NCBI GenBank assembly: GCA_026936105.1
Contig: JAIXKI010000004.1
Coordinates: 62,001 to 126,000 of the forward strand
DNA length: 64,000 nucleotides
Reading direction: 5' to 3'
DNA from: Chitinophagales bacterium
Lineage (GTDB): Bacteria > Bacteroidota > Bacteroidia > Chitinophagales > Chitinophagaceae
In this document: in pieces, positions 43,263 through 51,660 of the stretch
Numbering within the stretch: position 1 is the first letter of the stretch
How the letters are laid out: each line of letters opens with the position of its first letter
The notes under the pieces: model-generated
Databases searched by the model: none
What the model saw: the letters and a program-made list of their open reading frames with translations, nothing else
Told to the model about the DNA's origin: nothing
Translations under genes and position numbers: made by a program

Positions 43263-43381
43263 GATTTGATGTCGTGATGATTGAGATTGAAGAAGGAAAG
43301 AGCTTCTATGGTATTCTTATTATATAATCGCTTGAAGCGATAAAATAATGCTGCGAGGCAGGATGCCTCGCAGGGCATTGA
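43263..43381 (+). repeat. Two-hairpin repeat element, copy 3
   Basis: Starts 21 bases after the stop of the 600-residue protein. Hairpin A (43327-43341) keeps only the 7-bp core. Hairpin B (43351-43373) keeps the perfect 10-bp arms. It could also act as transcription terminator of that gene, though no T run follows. Confidence 0.85.
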
Positions 43382-43476
43382 GATTTAAAAAAAATTATTC
43401 GTTTGAGAGCCCGGTTATGAACTTTTTATAGCCTCAACTGTTACTTTAATAACATTTATTGTAAAAAGATCGCACT

Positions 43477-44082
43477 ATGAAACTCATCCTGGAATCAAAT
43501 AACCTTGAAGATTACCTGAAAGAGATCTCTCCCGTTGTTCTGTTTCACACTCCTGCCATACAGGAAAAGATCAGGGAGATAGAATCCATGGCTTCTACGA
43601 AGAAAGAAAAAGCAAAGATCGCTTTTGAAATTGCCCGTGATGAGATTCATCATTCATTTGACACTCAGGAAAAACTGGTCACCATCAATGCAGAAGACGT
43701 GCTCAGGAATAAAGAAGGCATCTGTTTTGCCAAATCCCATTTACTGGCAACACTTCTGAGAGGAATGGGAATCCCGGCAGGTTTTTGTTATCAACGTGTT
43801 TTGCGTAAAGGGACCGTTGAATCGGGATATGCATTGCATGGACTAAATGCGGTTTACCTCGAAGAAAGCGGATGGTTCCGTGTTGATCCCAGGGGAAACA
43901 AGCCCGGTATTGATTCACGGTTTTCCATTGAAGAGGAGAAACTGGCTTACCCGATCCGTACGGAATTGGGTGAAGTGGATTATCCCAATGTTTTTACGGC
44001 TCCGCTCCCTTCTGTCCTTACATCCATGCATGAGTCCTGCGATACTCAGGAGTTGTTTTACAAACGCCCCGAAGCTATCTGA
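43477..44082 (+). CDS. Transglutaminase-like (cysteine protease fold) protein
   Basis: A 201-residue transglutaminase-core protein. The catalytic cysteine is in 'NKEGICFAKSHLLATLLRGM', the histidine in 'YALHGLNAVYLEE' and the aspartate in 'GWFRVDPRGNK', so the triad is complete. No signal peptide is present, so it acts in the cytoplasm. Bacterial members hydrolyse peptide or amide bonds; the substrate is unknown. The gene is alone and ends convergently with the hibernation factor gene. Confidence 0.87.
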   Translation: MKLILESNNLEDYLKEISPVVLFHTPAIQEKIREIESMASTKKEKAKIAFEIARDEIHHSFDTQEKLVTINAEDVLRNKEGICFAKSHLLATLLRGMGIPAGFCYQRVLRKGTVESGYALHGLNAVYLEESGWFRVDPRGNKPGIDSRFSIEEEKLAYPIRTELGEVDYPNVFTAPLPSVLTSMHESCDTQELFYKRPEAI

Positions 44083-44109
44083 AAATAATAAAAATCGTCT
44101 CAAATTATA

Positions 44110-44135
44110 AAGCCTGTGACGAAAATCACAGGCTT
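44110..44135. terminator. Bidirectional terminator-like hairpin
   Basis: Perfect 10-bp stem AAGCCTGTGA (44110-44119) with TCACAGGCTT (44126-44135), between two convergent genes. The T tracts on either side are weak. Confidence 0.6.
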
Positions 44136-44158
44136 ATGTTTATGATAATTGTTACAGA

Positions 44159-44512
44159 TTATCTCTTTGCCAGTTTTTTTGCAAGCACCTTTCTGTTAGG
44201 AGTCTTTAATCTGCGTGCTTTTTCCAATTGGGTTTTACGGATGCGCAATCTTCTTTTGGCGGTTTCTGCAGCTTTCAATATCGCATCTTCAAAGATCACG
44301 GATTTGGTTTTGATATACTCATCTTTACCCGGCATACGGATATTCAGAATGCAATTTACTTCTCCTTTGGCTGCATTGGTTTCATAATGAAGCGTCACTT
44401 CGATCTCCTGGATGTCTTTGTAATACCTGTTAAGAGTGCTAAGTTTCTTTTTGGCAAAATCTTTTAATGAGGGGCTCAGTTTATACCCTGTGGACTCGAT
44501 CCGGAATTTCAT
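44159..44512 (-). CDS. hpf: Ribosome hibernation-promoting factor/RaiA-type inhibitor (short form)
   Basis: A 117-residue protein of the HPF/RaiA family. It opens with 'RIESTGYKLSPSLKDFAKKK', then 'INRYY'-like 'LNRYYKDIQEIEVTLHY', 'EVNCILNIRMPGKDEYI' and 'ILKAAETAKRRLRIRKTQLE', with a basic C-terminal tail. It binds the ribosomal A and P sites in stationary phase. The tail is too short for the dimerisation domain of long HPF. A -7 box lies directly upstream, so the gene has its own promoter and is not part of the mevalonate operon. Confidence 0.88.
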   Translation of the reverse strand: MKFRIESTGYKLSPSLKDFAKKKLSTLNRYYKDIQEIEVTLHYETNAAKGEVNCILNIRMPGKDEYIKTKSVIFEDAILKAAETAKRRLRIRKTQLEKARRLKTPNRKVLAKKLAKR

Positions 44513-44534
44513 GTCTCTTTATTTTAAATTTCAG

Positions 44535-44542
44535 CAAAAATA
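44535..44542 (-). promoter_or_regulatory. -7 promoter box of the hibernation factor gene
   Basis: On the minus strand TATTTTTG matches TAnnTTTG, 22 bases before the ATG. Confidence 0.4.
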
Positions 44543-44653
44543 AAGAGTTATCTCTTACCGGGCATGATTCTTATAATGAAACCGGTTGATAATGCTCATT
44601 TGGCATATGATGAAAATGAAGTGCAAATAGGGATAACTTACCGGTCTGAATTG

Positions 44654-45592
44654 TCAATAGCTATAAATCTCTTCCAACTTGTAATCTTTCAGTTTCTCCC
44701 GGGTCAAATCCCAGTTTTGGGTAAAACCGAGCATAAAACCACCGCCGCCGGCACCGCATAGTTTTAGAAAATAATCGCCGTTTTCCAAACCTGCGGCTAC
44801 ATTTTTTTGCAGGGGTTCAGGAATGAAATCACTCATGTGGTGCAATTGGAAAGAACTAAGGTCATGAACAGAATGATAAAAACTGTCTGTTTTATTATCA
44901 AGAAAATTCTGAATAGCGGTATTATTATTTAGAGCCACATGCTTTTCAAATTTTTCCCTGAATTCTGTTTGACTGTGCAGATCATTGAAAAGCTTCATCA
45001 TTCTGGATGTAGTTCTCGGGTATTCTGTGCCAAGGAGAAAAACCGTATTCTTTTTTTCACCGGATGGTGCGGGGAGTTTGGTTGTGATGAGGTCATGAAC
45101 GTTTTTATACAGGATCGGTTCATTCAGAATGATGCTCAGTGGATCCAGCCCGGAACTGACTCCATGAAAATAAGATTCCAGGTAGCCAAGACTTTTTTTC
45201 AGTTCCTTCATTTTCTGGTAAGTCAGCACTTTCATTTCATCTTTCAGATTCTTTGCTTTTACCAGGTATCTCAAAACAATGGCAGCTACCAGTGCTCCGG
45301 AACTTCCCAATCCGTAACCCTGGGGAATATTGCTTCTGAAAAATAATCCTTGCTGGAGTTCCTGTTCAAACCGTTTTACTTCCAGCACGAATTGTTCATC
45401 CATGTGGCTGGCAACAAAAGCGCAGAATTTGCGGAGGTATTCATTGGATTGCAGTGCCACATGGTTGTTCTCCTGCGATTGGTAAAACTCCAGGTTACCA
45501 CTGTAACGGTCAAATGGTATGACCAAAGCCATGCCGTTGTGCAAGACAGCGTATTCTCCGAATAACAGGACTTTTGAATTAAGCCTTTCCAT
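44654..45592 (-). CDS. mvk: Mevalonate kinase (GHMP family)
   Basis: A 312-residue GHMP kinase. The start 'KVLLFGEYAVLHNGMALVIP' is the mevalonate kinase opening, the ATP loop is 'IPQGYGLGSSGALVAAIV', and the third motif is 'LKLCGAGGGGFMLGFT'. 'YFHGVSSGLDPLSIIL' carries the substrate-side aspartate. It converts mevalonate to 5-phosphomevalonate with ATP. It overlaps the decarboxylase gene by 14 bp. Phosphomevalonate kinase activity cannot be ruled out by motifs alone, because the neighbouring GYDIA-type kinase is equally diverged. Confidence 0.85.
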   Translation of the reverse strand: MERLNSKVLLFGEYAVLHNGMALVIPFDRYSGNLEFYQSQENNHVALQSNEYLRKFCAFVASHMDEQFVLEVKRFEQELQQGLFFRSNIPQGYGLGSSGALVAAIVLRYLVKAKNLKDEMKVLTYQKMKELKKSLGYLESYFHGVSSGLDPLSIILNEPILYKNVHDLITTKLPAPSGEKKNTVFLLGTEYPRTTSRMMKLFNDLHSQTEFREKFEKHVALNNNTAIQNFLDNKTDSFYHSVHDLSSFQLHHMSDFIPEPLQKNVAAGLENGDYFLKLCGAGGGGFMLGFTQNWDLTREKLKDYKLEEIYSY

Positions 45593-46610
45593 TGTTTACT
45601 TTTAATACTGTTCCACCTGATCCCGCACTATCGTAGATCACTGTTTTTAAATCATTGTACAGGTCTTGCTGAATAAATGTGTGAACTTGTTCCCGTATGG
45701 AAGCGGGGTAAAGCAAATGCACATTAGGGCCTGCATCGAGGGTATAACATAAAGGGAGACCTGTTTCTTTTCTGAATCTTAGAATCTCTTCGATCACTTT
45801 CACAGTACCGGATCTGATAAGCAGGTAATGCTCCCTGGATGTCATCATCATAGCATGCAAAGATAGCGCTTCTCTTTCTGTGATGAAAGCAAAGTTTTCA
45901 AAATCTCCCGACCTCAGCACCGAGAGCATCTCTTTGCAGTTCTTATTGGCATCCCTGAATCTTGCCGCAGCATAGGGATGTTCTTTCATCAGGGAGTGGC
46001 CTTTACTGCTCGATACTTTTTTGGGTGAATCATCAACGATCAGGATGGCATCCATCATGGACTTAAATACTTTATGAACATTCTCTACCGGGATCGCATA
46101 TTCATCGGATGAGTCTTTTACTCCTTCCAGCTTTCCCCAAAGTGAAAAAGGGCCATAAAAAGAACGGCAGGCGCTTCCGCTTCCCAGCCTTGCAAGGCGA
46201 CTTGCCTGTTCGTTGAATTGACCTGCTCTTATGGTATTACTTGCTTTTAAAAGAACTGCTGCAATAGCTGCAAATGCTGATGCAGAAGATGCGATTCCGG
46301 CTGAATGAGGAAAGCTGTTTTTGGAACTAATTTTCAGTGTATAATTTCTGACCAGTTTCTCAAATTCATTTTGCCCTATGATGTAACGAAGGATCCTTTC
46401 ATAAAAAGCAGGTTCAGTACTGCCTTCAAAAAAATATTCAATCTTAACTTCAGGGTTTTTCTTTTTGATGCAAATAAGAGACACTTCAGTATAAGCTTTG
46501 CAGAGTGTCATGCTCAGGGAAGCATTGCGGGGTAACTGGTTGCCATATTTTCCCCAGTATTTTACCAGGGCGATATTGGATGGATATTTTGCCGTAAATA
46601 CTTTATGCAT
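45579..46610 (-). CDS. mvaD: Diphosphomevalonate decarboxylase
   Basis: A 343-residue GHMP-fold decarboxylase. 'AKYPSNIALVKYWGKYGNQL' is the MvaD signature, the ATP loop is 'HSAGIASSASAFAAIAAVL', 'RLGSGSACRSFYGPFSLWG' holds the substrate-binding serine/arginine region, and 'YTLDAGPNVHLLY' carries the catalytic aspartate. It produces isopentenyl diphosphate, the substrate of the isomerase encoded in the same cluster. The mevalonate kinase gene overlaps its end, and the upstream kinase gene lies 4 bp away, so all three are one transcript. Confidence 0.93.
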   Translation of the reverse strand: MHKVFTAKYPSNIALVKYWGKYGNQLPRNASLSMTLCKAYTEVSLICIKKKNPEVKIEYFFEGSTEPAFYERILRYIIGQNEFEKLVRNYTLKISSKNSFPHSAGIASSASAFAAIAAVLLKASNTIRAGQFNEQASRLARLGSGSACRSFYGPFSLWGKLEGVKDSSDEYAIPVENVHKVFKSMMDAILIVDDSPKKVSSSKGHSLMKEHPYAAARFRDANKNCKEMLSVLRSGDFENFAFITEREALSLHAMMMTSREHYLLIRSGTVKVIEEILRFRKETGLPLCYTLDAGPNVHLLYPASIREQVHTFIQQDLYNDLKTVIYDSAGSGGTVLKVNNGKA

Positions 46611-46613
46611 CTC

Positions 46614-47510
46614 TTATTTTATCAGCTCGCCGTAAGTAAAAATCGGATGTTTTTGTTTTTGCAAAAAATAATTTTCTGCTTCATCAATATTCCGGCAGGA
46701 GGCCATGATAAAATCACCTCCCCATGCACCCAATGATTTTATGGAGTATGGATAATCTCCGAAATATTTTTCCTTTACGGGATCTTCTTTAAGAATTAGC
46801 GAAAGCAATGCCTCACTTTCATTCATCAGTTCTTCCCATACTTCGATATCATGGCATCGGGCTGCTTTTGTAACGATACGGTTCATTTCATCAATTTGCT
46901 GACCGGTTGTCTTCTTGTTTTTAAAAGCGGCCACTTCTTTTGAACTTTTCTGTTTCTTTCCGAGATAAACGAACAGCAAATGGCGGGTGATGCTTTCCGG
47001 TAAAACGAAATGTTTTTCCATTTTATTATTGGCAGAATAAATAAACGGGCCGGCGGAAGTGGCGGCGGCAATATCATATCCCGAGCCTCCAAAACTTTTT
47101 TCCAGTAAATAATACGGATCAAACCCTGACCATTGGCTTAGGAGAGAAAGTAATGTGGAACTGCTGCCTAACCCCAGGTGTCTTTGAAAATTCAATCTGA
47201 ATTTTAAATAAATGTCTTTAAAAAACAGTTCAGGCTTTTTTTCCTTTATGAGAGAAAACAGGTTCTGAATGATCCTTGTTTTTTCAGCATCATTACTTCT
47301 GATGATCTTCAGGTCTTTTGAAAGAAGTATTTCCAGCCAGCAATTTTCCAGTTCGAAACTTCGGATAAGAATTCCTTTTTCAACTCCCTGGTGAATTTCC
47401 AGTTCCTGGCCAAAGGAGAGAGGGATGGCAAGGCATTTTGAATTTCGCAAGACCAGGTATTCTCCGAATAATAGCAGCTTTCCTGATGCAGAATATTTTA
47501 TGGTCTTCAT
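46614..47510 (-). CDS. GYDIA-family GHMP kinase, putative phosphomevalonate kinase
   Basis: A 298-residue GHMP kinase. The opening 'SASGKLLLFGEYLVLRNSKC' and ATP loop 'RHLGLGSSSTLLSLLSQW' are of the family, and 'SFGGSGYDIAAATSAGP' contains the GYDIA motif that names this Bacteroidota group. The third motif is modified ('SLGAWGGDFIMASC'). By position between HMG-CoA reductase and the decarboxylase, it most likely phosphorylates phosphomevalonate, the one step otherwise missing in the cluster. That assignment is inferred from context, since the protein is remote from known phosphomevalonate kinases. Confidence 0.82.
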   Translation of the reverse strand: MKTIKYSASGKLLLFGEYLVLRNSKCLAIPLSFGQELEIHQGVEKGILIRSFELENCWLEILLSKDLKIIRSNDAEKTRIIQNLFSLIKEKKPELFFKDIYLKFRLNFQRHLGLGSSSTLLSLLSQWSGFDPYYLLEKSFGGSGYDIAAATSAGPFIYSANNKMEKHFVLPESITRHLLFVYLGKKQKSSKEVAAFKNKKTTGQQIDEMNRIVTKAARCHDIEVWEELMNESEALLSLILKEDPVKEKYFGDYPYSIKSLGAWGGDFIMASCRNIDEAENYFLQKQKHPIFTYGELIK

Positions 47511-47621
47511 GATCGGGGATTTGATCGGAAGATTAGGATGTAATAAAATGAAATAAGCCTGTTTCTCATTTGCGATCTAAAAAATGAACTTTGCATATCT
47601 GAAACAGCAGCATATTCCGAT

Positions 47622-48953
47622 TTAATTCTCTGCTTCAATCAAATGCCACTTTTCTGCCAGGTTGCGCACCGCTGATACCGACACCACTTTGTCTTTAAAA
47701 TACCCGATCACTTCTTCTTTCCTGTTTTCCGGAATTTTCAATTGCTGCAATATGTTCAATAAATGCATCTTCATGTGCCCTTGCTGGATGCCGACCGTCA
47801 CCAGGTTCTTTACTGCAGAAAAATTATTTGCCAAACCCACAGACGCTGCAATACCCATTAATTCGGTTGCTGATGGGTTACCTAATAGTTCAAGACTCAG
47901 TCTCACCAATGGATGCAGATTGGTCAACCCGCCGACCACTCCCAACGCAAAAGGAATCTCTGCAGAGAATCTGAATTTTGTACCGGTGAGTTCTACATGA
48001 CTGAGTGAAGTGTATTTTCCCGAACGGGAAGCATAAGCATGGCTGCACGCTTCCACGGCACGGAAATCATTTCCTGTTGCCAGCACTACTGAATCCACTC
48101 CGTTCATGATACCTTTATTATGAGTAGTGGCCCTGAACGGATCCGACTCAGCCACTCTTACTCCGAGGTAAAACCTGCGGGCAAATTCTTTTCCCGAAAC
48201 ACCTTTAATCATATTATCCATTTGATCAAAAGTGGTCTCCACGTATGTCCTTACCCTGCAGTTTGGTGTAAGGTTGGAAACGATACACATGATGATCTCC
48301 AGCCCGTCTTTTGAAAATTCTTTTTGGGCAGCGTGCCATTTTTTGAAAGTGGCGGAAATCTGTTCCAGGCAGGAGTTGATAAAATTGGCGCCCATAGAAT
48401 CAATGGTTTCAAAAGTGCCGTATAGTTGCATCAGGCCGGGTTCCTTATCAGTAAGGTCTTTCAGTTCAATATCGGTTATTCCTCCGCCGCGTTTGATCAT
48501 GTTCTCAGTGATGTCAAAACATTCTTTGATCAATAATTCTTTCAATGCGGGGAAACGTTCCTGCAATAAACTTATATCATCTTTCCAGATAAAATGCACC
48601 TGTCCCACTTTTTCCGTGCCAATGATCTCGGTAGTGAATCCTCCCCTGGTAAACCAGAACTTGGCGCTGTTGGATGCTGCAGCTACCACAGAACTTTCTT
48701 CGATCACCATCGGCACCATGTAAGAACGGCCATTAACCAGCATGTTGGGACAAATACAGTAGGGCAACGGGAAATTGGTAATGGTGTTCTCGCTGAACTC
48801 CTCTAACAGTTTCTGTGTTTTCGCATCTGGATGGTGAAAACTTTTGAAAACAGCCAGGGCGCTTAAGGGATCGGGATGATATTCTGTGACCAAGCCCAGC
48901 TTTTCATCTCTGCTCTTTTTTGAAAATCCGTGAACGATCTTTTTATCCTTCAT
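47622..48953 (-). CDS. Hydroxymethylglutaryl-CoA reductase, class II type
   Basis: A 443-residue HMG-CoA reductase. 'MLVNGRSYMVPMVIEESSVV' contains the catalytic glutamate (E85 or E86), 'ATTHNKGIMNGVDSVVLATG' the lysine and nucleotide loop, and 'NDFRAVEACSHAYA' the aspartate. No membrane anchor is present, as in bacterial class II enzymes. It reduces HMG-CoA to mevalonate. The sequence is somewhat diverged from the classical Pseudomonas enzyme, but the active-site set is complete. It overlaps the isomerase gene by 11 bp and precedes the kinases by 111 bp. Confidence 0.9.
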   Translation of the reverse strand: MKDKKIVHGFSKKSRDEKLGLVTEYHPDPLSALAVFKSFHHPDAKTQKLLEEFSENTITNFPLPYCICPNMLVNGRSYMVPMVIEESSVVAAASNSAKFWFTRGGFTTEIIGTEKVGQVHFIWKDDISLLQERFPALKELLIKECFDITENMIKRGGGITDIELKDLTDKEPGLMQLYGTFETIDSMGANFINSCLEQISATFKKWHAAQKEFSKDGLEIIMCIVSNLTPNCRVRTYVETTFDQMDNMIKGVSGKEFARRFYLGVRVAESDPFRATTHNKGIMNGVDSVVLATGNDFRAVEACSHAYASRSGKYTSLSHVELTGTKFRFSAEIPFALGVVGGLTNLHPLVRLSLELLGNPSATELMGIAASVGLANNFSAVKNLVTVGIQQGHMKMHLLNILQQLKIPENRKEEVIGYFKDKVVSVSAVRNLAEKWHLIEAEN

Positions 48954-49995
48954 TATTTTCTTTCTCTTTTAGTGTTAAATAGGTTCTTGCCAATAAAAGT
49001 CCTTCTATCTGGTATTGGATAAATTCATCCAAAGCTCTTTGTGATTCTTTGGCATGTTTCAGAATTTCAGATGCCTGTCCATAGAGGGCATTTGTGTGGG
49101 CTTTGCGGATCAGGTAATATCCATCCAGGAAATTCCTGATGCCGCCACTGATAATGAGTGTGGGGCATTTTACTTTATCGCCCAGTTCAGTGGCAAGCCG
49201 GTTGCTCAACTCCACCATTTCTTCAGCTGTCTGACCTACATGAACAAAAGGCATCAGGTATTTGCTCTTTAAACTGTTACGCTGAAGTTCCAGTTTTGAA
49301 AAATTGGTGCCTCCGTTTGCCGCAAATTCAACAGCAGCCAGAGGTAATTGCAGTAACCTCTTCATACTCTGATAACCAAAGCCTTGCCCGACTTCCTTAA
49401 CAATTAATGGCAAATCAATTTCTTCCAGGAATCTTTCAATGGTATCAATAGGAGCTTTTTCAATCCTGTCGCCTTCGGGTTGCATCCATTCCTGCAAAGG
49501 GTTTACATGAATGATGATACCATCAGCTTCCAGCAGTTCAGCCATCTTACGGAAGAGATGTAATTTTTTTGCTTTGATACTTTTTTCTATCTGTGCGATT
49601 CCGAAGTTGATATAATAAGGAACATTTTCTCCCAACACCGGCCTTAGCCTGAAATCACGGATCTTTTCTGCATCTTCCATGGCGATGCGAACTGAGCCGA
49701 CACCCATACCCAAACCAAACCGGGCAACAGCTTTTGCCAAACGCATATTTATCTCATTGGTCTTATCGGTTCCGCCGGTCATGCTGGAAATCCAGATTGG
49801 GTACTTCAAAGTTTTATTTCCAAGACGTACGGGCCATTCTGCATTCAGGTCAGGATGGGCAGCGATCATAGGTTCGTAATAAAAACGGGCATCAATAGAT
49901 TTGTTTTGAGATAAAAAGGCAAGCTCGAGATGACTGTCTTTCCGGGACTCCGTTTCTTTTGAGACTGCGTCGTTATGAATCTTATTTTCACTCAT
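48943..49995 (-). CDS. fni: Type 2 isopentenyl-diphosphate delta-isomerase
   Basis: A 350-residue FMN-dependent isomerase of standard length. 'RKDSHLELAF' is the family opening, followed by 'IWISSMTGGTDKTNEIN', 'FGLGMGVGSVRIAMED', 'IIHVNPLQEWMQPEGDR' (HxNxxQ) and 'ISGGIRNFLDGYYLIRK'. It interconverts isopentenyl and dimethylallyl diphosphate. In-frame ATGs upstream at 50118 and 50061 are rejected, because a -7 box at 50064-50071 would place them before or at the transcription start. It is the first gene of the mevalonate operon. Confidence 0.92.
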   Translation of the reverse strand: MSENKIHNDAVSKETESRKDSHLELAFLSQNKSIDARFYYEPMIAAHPDLNAEWPVRLGNKTLKYPIWISSMTGGTDKTNEINMRLAKAVARFGLGMGVGSVRIAMEDAEKIRDFRLRPVLGENVPYYINFGIAQIEKSIKAKKLHLFRKMAELLEADGIIIHVNPLQEWMQPEGDRIEKAPIDTIERFLEEIDLPLIVKEVGQGFGYQSMKRLLQLPLAAVEFAANGGTNFSKLELQRNSLKSKYLMPFVHVGQTAEEMVELSNRLATELGDKVKCPTLIISGGIRNFLDGYYLIRKAHTNALYGQASEILKHAKESQRALDEFIQYQIEGLLLARTYLTLKEKENNEG

Positions 49996-50063
49996 TGAAT
50001 TTATGAGCCGGAAGTTTTTTTGACCATTTGGCTCAATTGGATCCGAATGATTGGATTGCATGA

Positions 50064-50071
50064 CAAAGGTA
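50064..50071 (-). promoter_or_regulatory. -7 promoter box of the mevalonate operon
   Basis: On the minus strand TACCTTTG matches TAnnTTTG exactly, 68 bases before the chosen start of the isomerase gene. Confidence 0.45.
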
Positions 50072-50265
50072 AAGCTAATGAGGTTAGCTTGATGCTTTTT
50101 ATCATAACCGTAAAACAAAAACGGGGATACAATTCAGGTGTATGGTATTCTTTTCAACTGATCATTGAAATCTCTTATATCAATAAATCGTACCTTCGCG
50201 TTTCTGCTGATAAAGCAGTTGATCATGTTCTACTCATTCATTTTTTGTAACACAAATACAATTAT

Positions 50266-50874
50266 ATGGCAGCAAAAAAAATCTTAGGACCCCAGAGATT
50301 AGGGCCCCTCACCTGGCTCGTTGGCGAGTGGGAGGGAGATGTTGGTGTTGATCTTTCTTATCACAACAAAGACGATGAAACTTCTGAAACAAGTTATTTT
50401 GAAAAAGCATGGTTCCGCCCGATCCCGACACAGGAAAACGGGAAGCAGACACTGGAAGGAGTGACCTACCAGATGAAAGCCTGGCGTCATGGTGAAGAAG
50501 CTATGGATCCTTTTCACGACGAAGTAGGTTACCTGCTTTGGGAAAAAGCCACCGGTCAGATCATGCGTGTGGTAGTGTTTGGCCGCGGCATAGCCATTCT
50601 TGCCGGCGGTGATGCCAAAGCAAGAGACAGGAAATTACATTTCAAAGCCACACCCGGTGATCCTTCTTATGGAATTTTGCAAAATAAATACCTGATGCAG
50701 CGGGCAGAATTAAAAGGATTTGAAAGTACTTTCATGATCAATGCCGATGGTACCTTCAGCTATACATCAGATCTGATACTGAAGCTGGCTGCTACAGGAA
50801 AAACGATGCATCACACCGATAAGAACACACTTCACCTGGTGAAAAAATATCATCCGGGCATCGAAAACCAATAG
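50266..50874 (+). CDS. Nitrobindin/FABP-like heme-binding beta-barrel protein
   Basis: A 202-residue soluble protein. 'GPLTWLVGEWEGDVGVDLSY' is the typical opening of the nitrobindin/THAP4-like ten-stranded barrel, followed by 'LLWEKATGQIMRVVVFGRGI' and a late 'DKNTLHLVKKYHP' in the region of the heme-ligand histidine. Members bind ferric heme and react with NO or peroxynitrite, while others bind fatty acids; the heme role is inference. The gene is longer than the usual 160 residues by loop insertions. A terminator follows. Confidence 0.75.
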   Translation: MAAKKILGPQRLGPLTWLVGEWEGDVGVDLSYHNKDDETSETSYFEKAWFRPIPTQENGKQTLEGVTYQMKAWRHGEEAMDPFHDEVGYLLWEKATGQIMRVVVFGRGIAILAGGDAKARDRKLHFKATPGDPSYGILQNKYLMQRAELKGFESTFMINADGTFSYTSDLILKLAATGKTMHHTDKNTLHLVKKYHPGIENQ

Positions 50875-50892
50875 ATGATACTGTTTTCAAGA

Positions 50893-50930
50893 AATATGGT
50901 TCTGCAGCAATGCGGAACCATATTGTTTTT
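50893..50930 (+). terminator. Terminator after the beta-barrel protein gene
   Basis: Stem AATATGGTTC (50893-50902) with GAACCATATT (50915-50924), followed by G and a run of T. Confidence 0.75.
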
Positions 50931-51027
50931 TCATTTTATACCGGCAAATTCATTAGTGAACCAACAAAAACGGATTTTGTTTTATTGTTGCTGATATTTT
51001 TATTTCATTGAATTAAAGAAAAAAGAT

Positions 51028-51594
51028 ATGGATATAAAAAAGTTTTGGGATAATGCTGTTACCTATGAAGAATATCTGAAAAGAGCAAAGAGATCAGCAG
51101 AAATGCCAGAGACCCAGGTGGAAAAGGATTATCATGAGTATTATAAATTAGGAGTGCAGCGGATGCAAAGAATGGGTAAGACCTACATTCCCGATCCGGA
51201 ACAATTGAAAACCCTGGCCAGGAAAAATTTTAAAGGAAAGATCCTGATTATCTCTGAAGCCTGGTGCGGAGATGCCAGCGCAGCCATTCCGGTGATCACC
51301 CGGTTTTTTGAAAATAATGAGATCAGAATCACATACAGGGACCAGGAGCCGTCATTGATCAATGATTTTCTGACCAATGGTTCAAAATCTATTCCGGTGG
51401 TTCTTTTCCTGGATGATGATTATAAGGTGATCGCTCATTGGGGGCCCAGGCCGAAATTCGGACTAAGCCTTTTCATAAAACACAAGAAAGATCCCCAGAA
51501 TTACAACGATGAACAATTTCATAATGACATGCAGGTGTATTATGCAAGGAATAAAGGGATGGACACCATTGAGGAAATTCTGGAGTTATTATGA
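51028..51594 (+). CDS. Thioredoxin-like protein with a single active-site cysteine
   Basis: A 188-residue thioredoxin-fold protein of a group common in Bacteroidota and Bacilli. The active-site segment is 'ISEAWCGDASAAIPV' with W79-C80-G81-D82-A83, so the second cysteine of CxxC is an alanine. The cis-proline is in 'SIPVVLFLDDD', and a long C-terminal helix follows. No signal peptide is present. With one cysteine it cannot work as a normal disulfide reductase; it may act through mixed disulfides or as a chaperone-like protein. The gene is alone. Confidence 0.82.
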   Translation: MDIKKFWDNAVTYEEYLKRAKRSAEMPETQVEKDYHEYYKLGVQRMQRMGKTYIPDPEQLKTLARKNFKGKILIISEAWCGDASAAIPVITRFFENNEIRITYRDQEPSLINDFLTNGSKSIPVVLFLDDDYKVIAHWGPRPKFGLSLFIKHKKDPQNYNDEQFHNDMQVYYARNKGMDTIEEILELL

Positions 51595-51660
51595 GAAAGT
51601 AAAAAGTAAAAATTCAAAAGATTTTCCCGTTGTAGATAAAAATGACCAGAAATCAATAAC

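Noticed and set aside
40966-43381. Repeats considered as a CRISPR array
   Set aside because: There are only three copies, 110 bp each with internal palindromes, spaced by 130 bp and 1.9 kb; no cas gene is present.
49996-50118. Upstream start for the isomerase gene at 50118 or 50061
   Set aside because: The added residues do not resemble the family and would begin before the -7 box-derived transcript start.
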